The notes beneath the pieces were generated by a model. The model was not told the origin of the DNA, did not search any database, and saw only the letters and a program-made list of their open reading frames with translations. A stretch of DNA of 33,575 nucleotides. It comes from an uncultured Clostridia bacterium (GTDB lineage: Bacteria; Bacillota; Clostridia; TANB77; CAG-508). This document shows, in pieces, positions 27,947 to 33,575 of this stretch (position 1 is the first letter of the stretch; every line of letters starts with the position of its first letter). The translations under genes and the position numbers were made by a program. The stretch spans positions 1 to 33,575 of the forward strand of contig CANQWL010000003.1 of assembly GCA_947627555.1 (NCBI GenBank), given 5' to 3'.

Positions 27947-28612
27947 TTAATTTTTAGCAGTTATTAGTCCGTTATTATTAAAGAATTCTAATAATTTAAA
28001 TTTAAATTTAATTTGTGTATCAGAATTATCAGATACAAGCGCAAATTCTTCTTGGGTTAAATTATTTTCTAGTAATTCTTTTGATTCTTCAGGCACAATA
28101 CCAGAAGAGATATCAACAAAACATAAAGGAGGGAACATTACACACCACCAATTTTGTCCTTTTGCTTCACCTATTTCTACTCGTAATGCATCATAATATC
28201 CTGCTGGAAGTGAAATATCTCCGTAATTTTTTGTAGGAAATTCAAAATTGCCTATATTAATATTGACATCATAAGAATATCCTTCTGATTTAATTTTTTC
28301 TAATGCTATCTGCTTAAAATTATCTTTATTTTTTTCTACTAATAATATAGCTTCTTCTTTTGAAGAACAATTCTTACATATTTCATTCATATATTTTAAA
28401 AGGCTATCACGAACTTTATATTTTAAATTTTGATCTTCACTAGTATCACTATTAGCAATAACATGTAATCTAAATACACTATTTGCTATATCTGATGATA
28501 TGTTTTGAGCATAAGACATAGCACATATTGTAGTATATATAAATAGTAAAAAACTTAAAATAATTACCATATTTACCTTGGGATTTTTAAATAAATTTAA
28601 TATTTTTTTCAT
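27947..28612 (-). CDS. spoIIR: Stage II sporulation protein R
   Basis: FRLHVIANSDTSEDQNLKYKVRDSLLKYM, FPTKNYGDISLPAGYYDALRVEIGEAKGQNWWCVMFPPLCFVD. Confidence 0.93.
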   Translation of the reverse strand: MKKILNLFKNPKVNMVIILSFLLFIYTTICAMSYAQNISSDIANSVFRLHVIANSDTSEDQNLKYKVRDSLLKYMNEICKNCSSKEEAILLVEKNKDNFKQIALEKIKSEGYSYDVNINIGNFEFPTKNYGDISLPAGYYDALRVEIGEAKGQNWWCVMFPPLCFVDISSGIVPEESKELLENNLTQEEFALVSDNSDTQIKFKFKLLEFFNNNGLITAKN

Positions 28613-28726
28613 TAGTTACCTCCAAAAAACTTTTTTGTTAAAAAATTCATTTACTATAATTATTAACAAAATTTTAAATTTTATACAGTTTGCAAAAAAT
28701 GTCGATGATTTTTTTTTGAAATATTA

Positions 28727-28793
28727 TTGACATATTTGTAAAGAAATGGTAAAATTTACCAGTAAACAAAAAATAAGAAACGGAACATTCCGT
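28727..28793 (+). promoter_or_regulatory. Sigma-A promoter overlapped by a palindrome, plus a downstream palindrome
   Basis: TTGACA (28727-28732)-N17-TAAAAT (28750-28755); GGTAAAATTTACC (28748-28760) and ACGGAACATTCCGT (28780-28793). Confidence 0.6.
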
Positions 28794-28823
28794 AAGTATA
28801 AGTTTGAAAGGACGGATTTTTAA

Positions 28824-29294
28824 ATGAATAAAAATCAAGATACAAAAGAAAAAAGTTGTGTGTTTTATATAAGTAACTATCATTTTGAAATGATAAGCTT
28901 ACCTTATATTAGTAAAAAATTAGATGAAAATAAAAAAATATTAATATTAACAGAAGAAAATTTAGAAGAAACAATTAATATGTTAATATCAAAAACTAAT
29001 TTTAAAGAACAACAAAAAAATAAAATATTAGAAATTAATTGGAAAAATGATAACGAAAATAAAATAAAAGAGTTAGAAAATGAAATTAATAATCAAAAAG
29101 AAATAGAAATATTTATAAAAGGAAATGAAGAATATATAAAAAATACTAATAAAAATATAGATAAAATAATAAATAATTATAAAAATGTGAAAATTATAGA
29201 TTGCTATAATATAGAGGAAATAGAAACAAAAATAAATAATATAAAAAATAATTACGAAAAAATAATTAGTACAATTGGAGAAAAAAATATATAA
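28824..29294 (+). CDS. Conserved-looking hypothetical protein
   Basis: 156 aa; CVFYISNYHFEMISLPYISKKLDENKKILILTEENLEETINMLIS; SD gaaagga; no family I can name. Confidence 0.65.
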   Translation: MNKNQDTKEKSCVFYISNYHFEMISLPYISKKLDENKKILILTEENLEETINMLISKTNFKEQQKNKILEINWKNDNENKIKELENEINNQKEIEIFIKGNEEYIKNTNKNIDKIINNYKNVKIIDCYNIEEIETKINNIKNNYEKIISTIGEKNI

Positions 29295-29415
29295 GTATTG
29301 ATTTTATAAAAAAAATAGTATATAAATATAAATACAGATAAATTATTTTATCTGTATTTATTAAATTTATCATTAGTCTAAGAAAAAATATGATGTAATG
29401 AAAGGAAGAATAAAA

Positions 29416-30666
29416 ATGGATGATAATATACAAGAAATAAAATCAATTTTAAAAAAATATAATCAAGAACACTTAATAAAACATTATGAAACACTTGATG
29501 AAAATCATAAAAAACAATTGATACAACAAATAAAAAATATTGATTTTTCATTAATAGATAATTTATATAAAAATACAAAAAAAGAAGAAAAAAATAATCA
29601 AGATGAAATAACTCCAATTGAATATTTAGATAAATATAAATTAAATGATGAGTATAAATACTATGAAAACATTGGTAAAAAAGCAATAAAAGAAGGAAAA
29701 TTGGCTGCTGTAACGATGGCAGGAGGTCAAGGAACAAGATTAGGACATGATGGACCAAAAGGAACTTATGATATCGGATTAGATTCCCATAAATCTTTAT
29801 TTGAATTATTATGTGATAGTTTAAAAGAAGAAGGAAAAAAATACGGAGTAACAATTCCTTGGTTCATTATGACAAGTAAAGAGAATAACAAAGCTACAGT
29901 AGAATTTTTTGAAAAACATAAATATTTTGGATATCAAAAGGACAAAAATATATTTTTCTTTATTCAAGGTGAATTACCAATGATAGATACAGAAGGTAAA
30001 ATACTATTGAACGAAGAAGGACTAATTAAGCTAGCAGCAGATGGTCATGGTGGTATTTATGAGTCATTAGTAAAAAATGGTATGACAGAAAAGATGAGAC
30101 AAATGGGTATAGAATGGGCATTTATCGGAGGAGTAGATAATTGTCTAGTAAAAATGGTGGATCCTGTTCTTATGGGACTTGCAATTGATAAAAAAGTAAC
30201 AGTTGCATGTAAATCAATTGTAAAAGCAAATCCACATGAAAAAGTAGGAGTATTTTGCAAAAGAAATGGTAAGCCAAATGTAATTGAATATTCTGAAATT
30301 ACAGATGAGATGGCAGAACAAGTAGATGAACAAGGAGAACTATTATATGGAGAATCACATATATTATGCAATCTTTTTAGTATTGATGCAGTAGAAAGAA
30401 TGGGAGCAGCTCCATTACCATATCATGTAGCATATAAAAAAGCAAAATATTTAGATGAGAATGGAAAAATAGTAGAGCCTGACTCACCAAATGCCTACAA
30501 ATTTGAAGCATTTTTATTTGATGCGTTTGGTAAAGTTGATGAAATGGTAGTTTTAAGAGTAAAAAGAGAAGAAGAATTTGCACCTGTTAAAAATGCAGAT
30601 TCTGCTGGTGTCGATTGTCCAAGAACGGCTAGAGAATTATATAAGAAATATTATAATTTAGATTAA
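29416..30666 (+). CDS. UDPGP-family UDP-sugar pyrophosphorylase (UAP1/UGP-like uridylyltransferase)
   Basis: VTMAGGQGTRLGHDGPKGTYDIGL, VDNCLVKMVDP; ATG at 29416 follows SD aaaggaag. Confidence 0.88.
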   Translation: MDDNIQEIKSILKKYNQEHLIKHYETLDENHKKQLIQQIKNIDFSLIDNLYKNTKKEEKNNQDEITPIEYLDKYKLNDEYKYYENIGKKAIKEGKLAAVTMAGGQGTRLGHDGPKGTYDIGLDSHKSLFELLCDSLKEEGKKYGVTIPWFIMTSKENNKATVEFFEKHKYFGYQKDKNIFFFIQGELPMIDTEGKILLNEEGLIKLAADGHGGIYESLVKNGMTEKMRQMGIEWAFIGGVDNCLVKMVDPVLMGLAIDKKVTVACKSIVKANPHEKVGVFCKRNGKPNVIEYSEITDEMAEQVDEQGELLYGESHILCNLFSIDAVERMGAAPLPYHVAYKKAKYLDENGKIVEPDSPNAYKFEAFLFDAFGKVDEMVVLRVKREEEFAPVKNADSAGVDCPRTARELYKKYYNLD

Positions 30667-30720
30667 ATAATCAAGGATGCCAAAGTGCGTGTTCACTTGA
30701 TAAAAGAAAGGAAGATGAAA

Positions 30721-32445
30721 ATGGGATATTTGGAGGAGTATAAAAAATGGTGTGAAAGTCCAGAATTTGATGAAGAAACTAAAAAAGAGTTATTAGAGAT
30801 AAAAGATGATGAAAAAGAAATAGAGGATAGATTTTATCAAGAATTGGAATTTGGAACAGCAGGATTAAGAGGAGTAATTGGAGCTGGAACTAACAGAATG
30901 AATAAATATACAGTAGGAAAAGCAACCCAAGGTTTGGCAAATTATATACTAGAGCAAGGTACACAAAACAAAGGTGTAGCAATAAGCTATGATTCAAGGA
31001 AAATGTCTAAAGAATTTAGTATGCAAACAGCATTAATTCTAAATGCAAACGGAATAAAAACTTACTTATTTGAAAATTTAAGACCTGTTCCAGAATTATC
31101 TTTTGCAGTAAGAGAGTTAAAATGCACAGCAGGTGTTATGATAACAGCAAGTCATAATCCACCAAAGTATAACGGATATAAGGTATACTGGGATGATGGT
31201 TCTCAAATAGTAGCACCAAGAGATAAAGATATTATAGAAAAAGTAAGAGCTGTTAAAAATTATAATGAAATAAAAGAAATAACAAAAGAAGAAGCTGAAA
31301 ACCTAGGGCTATTTAATATTATAGGAAAAGAAATAGATGATAAATATTTAAGCATATTAAAGAGTAAAGTATTAAATCCGGAAATTGTTAAAGAAGAAGG
31401 AAAGAAAATAAAAGTTGTATATACTCCTTTACATGGAACAGGAAATACAGTTACTGAAAAACTTTTAAATGAAATTGGTTTGCAAAATGTATATGTAGTT
31501 CCAGAGCAAAAAGATCCAGATGGAAACTTTCCAACAGTAAGTTATCCAAATCCAGAAGATAAAAAAGCATTTAAGTTAGCATTAGAATTAGCAGAAAAGG
31601 TAGATGCAGATGTTGTTTTAGCTACTGACCCAGATGCAGATAGATTAGGAATTTTTGCAAAAGATTCAGCAAGTGGAAAATATATGGAATATACAGGAAA
31701 TATGTCAGCACTTTTAATTGCAGAATATAGAATTTCTCAAATGAAAGAAAAAGGAATTTTACCAAGTGATGGAATGTTTATTACAACTATAGTATCTTCT
31801 GAATTAGCAAAAGCTATTGCCAAAAATTATAATTTAGAATGTATAGAAGTTCTAACAGGATTCAAAAATATTGGAGCTGTAATGAAAAAAGCAGAAGAAA
31901 ATAAGGATAAGACATATGTTTTTGGATTTGAAGAAAGCTATGGTTGCTTAATTGGTGATTATGCAAGAGATAAAGATGGAATAGCAGCGGTAATGGCACT
32001 TTGCGAAGCGGCTTGTTATTATCAATCAAAAGGAAAAACTTTATGGGATGCAATGATAGATATTTACGCAAAATACGGATATTATAAAGAAACACAAGTA
32101 TCAATTGTTATGGAAGGCGCTGAAGGAGCACAAAAGATTAAAGATATGATGACAAACATGAGAAATACACCTATAGAAAAAATTGGAGATTATAAAGTAT
32201 TAACATTTAAAGACATAGAAAAAGATATTGTAAAAAATATGCAGACAGGAGAAATAACTACAACGGGATTACCAAAATCTAATGTTTTATATTATGAATT
32301 AGAAAATAATAGTTGGTGTTGTGTAAGACCTTCTGGAACAGAGCCAAAAATAAAGTTATATATGGGTGTTAAAGGTACAAGTGATGAAGATGCCAGCGAA
32401 AAATTAGAATCATTAAAAAATGCAATGACACAAATAGTAAAATAA
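30721..32445 (+). CDS. Phospho-sugar mutase (phosphoglucomutase/phosphomannomutase, PgcA-like)
   Basis: FGTAGLRGVIGAGTNRMN, VMITASHNPPKYNGYKVY, ATDPDADRLGIF, FGFEESYGCLIGDYARDKDG, RPSGTEPKIKLY. Confidence 0.93.
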   Translation: MGYLEEYKKWCESPEFDEETKKELLEIKDDEKEIEDRFYQELEFGTAGLRGVIGAGTNRMNKYTVGKATQGLANYILEQGTQNKGVAISYDSRKMSKEFSMQTALILNANGIKTYLFENLRPVPELSFAVRELKCTAGVMITASHNPPKYNGYKVYWDDGSQIVAPRDKDIIEKVRAVKNYNEIKEITKEEAENLGLFNIIGKEIDDKYLSILKSKVLNPEIVKEEGKKIKVVYTPLHGTGNTVTEKLLNEIGLQNVYVVPEQKDPDGNFPTVSYPNPEDKKAFKLALELAEKVDADVVLATDPDADRLGIFAKDSASGKYMEYTGNMSALLIAEYRISQMKEKGILPSDGMFITTIVSSELAKAIAKNYNLECIEVLTGFKNIGAVMKKAEENKDKTYVFGFEESYGCLIGDYARDKDGIAAVMALCEAACYYQSKGKTLWDAMIDIYAKYGYYKETQVSIVMEGAEGAQKIKDMMTNMRNTPIEKIGDYKVLTFKDIEKDIVKNMQTGEITTTGLPKSNVLYYELENNSWCCVRPSGTEPKIKLYMGVKGTSDEDASEKLESLKNAMTQIVK

Positions 32446-32461
32446 TATTAATATAATAATA

Positions 32462-32503
32462 AAAAATGCGAAAAAAGTATATTCATACTTAAATCGCATT
32501 TTT
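32462..32503. terminator. Bidirectional terminator hairpin
   Basis: aaaaatgcga ... tcgcattttt with inner agtat/atact, between convergent genes. Confidence 0.75.
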
Positions 32504-32504
32504 A

Positions 32505-33218
32505 TTATTTAAGAATTTTCCATTCATCTAAATTTCTTTGAATTGCACCAAATAAATTTGCACGTAGCATAGGAATGCTTTTAGTAAGAGTGAAAATTAA
32601 TTGTTTCATATCTTCCCTTTTAGAATTACCATCCATTGGGCAAACCTTTGGCATTACTTCTAAATTATTTTTTTTAATAAATCTTTTTGTATCTTTTTCA
32701 GGAGTATAAATTAAAGGTCTAATTAATGTAATTTTAGAACGATCCATATAACTAACAGGAGAAAATGTATTTATACTACCAGTATAAAATAAATTTAATA
32801 GAAAAGTTTGTAAAACATCATCTTGATTATGTCCTAATGCTATTTTATTACAGTTTTCTCGTATAGCTATAGAATTAATAACTCCTCTACGTAAGTTGGC
32901 ACAGAGTGAACATGGATTTTTTTCTTTCCTTATATCAAAAACAATTTCTTTTGCATTATTTTTTTCTATAAATAATGGTATTTCTAATTTGTTACATAAA
33001 TTTTCTAAAAATTGAGTGTCAAAAAAATCAAATCCAGGATCTATGCTAATCGCGATAATATCAAATTTTTTAGGGTAAAATCTTTGTAAAGCCTTAAATG
33101 CATGTAGTAATGTAATGGAGTCTTTTCCTCCGGATAAGCATATAGCAATTTTATCATTTTCTTCTATCATATTATATTCTTCTATTGCTTTTCTCATATG
33201 ACTTAATATTTTCTGCAT
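32505..33218 (-). CDS. TtcA/TilS-superfamily tRNA thiolation-type ATPase (TtcA-like)
   Basis: ICLSGGKDSITLLHAF PP-loop, CSLCANLRRGVINSIA, LGHNQDDVLQTFLLNLFYTG. Confidence 0.88.
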   Translation of the reverse strand: MQKILSHMRKAIEEYNMIEENDKIAICLSGGKDSITLLHAFKALQRFYPKKFDIIAISIDPGFDFFDTQFLENLCNKLEIPLFIEKNNAKEIVFDIRKEKNPCSLCANLRRGVINSIAIRENCNKIALGHNQDDVLQTFLLNLFYTGSINTFSPVSYMDRSKITLIRPLIYTPEKDTKRFIKKNNLEVMPKVCPMDGNSKREDMKQLIFTLTKSIPMLRANLFGAIQRNLDEWKILK

Positions 33219-33349
33219 TTTAAATTTTTCCTTTCATGCTTAATTTTTAAAATGATTATTTCTATAAATTAATTACCTAAAATACTACAACAAAATTGCA
33301 AAAAAGGCAAGAATAATAAAAATAAAAAATTAGAAGGATGTAAATATTA

Positions 33350-33490
<141 letters not shown>

Positions 33491-33575
33491 AGTTTTTAAA
33501 AAATTAAATCGATTTTGAAAAAAACGAGTTAATTTAAGAAAAAACGAATATGTTTTGATATAATAGACAAAAATA

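Noticed and set aside
29378-29854. 158-aa minus-strand ORF
   Set aside because: Hydrophobic low-complexity antisense of the UDP-sugar pyrophosphorylase gene.

Overview
AT-rich, spore-former-like Firmicutes/Clostridia-type chromosomal window (lineage inferred from spmA/spmB, spoIIR, GerMN, abrB and rlmH-walJ-murA). The left ~12.9 kb is a Gram-positive-type type IV secretion-like (T4SS) locus. It has three tandem VirB2/TrbC-like pilin paralogs (one cut by the window edge and absent from the ORF track), divergent from PrgI-like, VirB4-N-like, VirB4 ATPase, VirB6-like, VirB8/NTF2-like, a lysozyme/NlpC-P60 hydrolase and a multi-NTF2-like protein. No relaxase or VirD4 is visible. The rest is mostly housekeeping genes. 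The most interesting unexplained structures are: (i) a ~1.35-kb, almost ORF-free, extremely AT-rich block (about 20.27-21.62 kb) holding three related RNA-like elements, each TATAAT-(17-18 nt)-GTTTAC-(exactly 97 nt)-GTAAAC, the third being the leader of a methyltransferase gene; (ii) a GC-richer tandem hairpin repeat before rsmI; (iii) a candidate structured RNA at about 14.69-14.81 kb; (iv) two single-base frameshifts in adjacent walJ and murA, both explained by an extra C before GGT on the coding strand; (v) a tRNA-Arg(CCU)-like 5' half lacking its 3' half at the right edge. All calls are by eye; no database search or folding was run.
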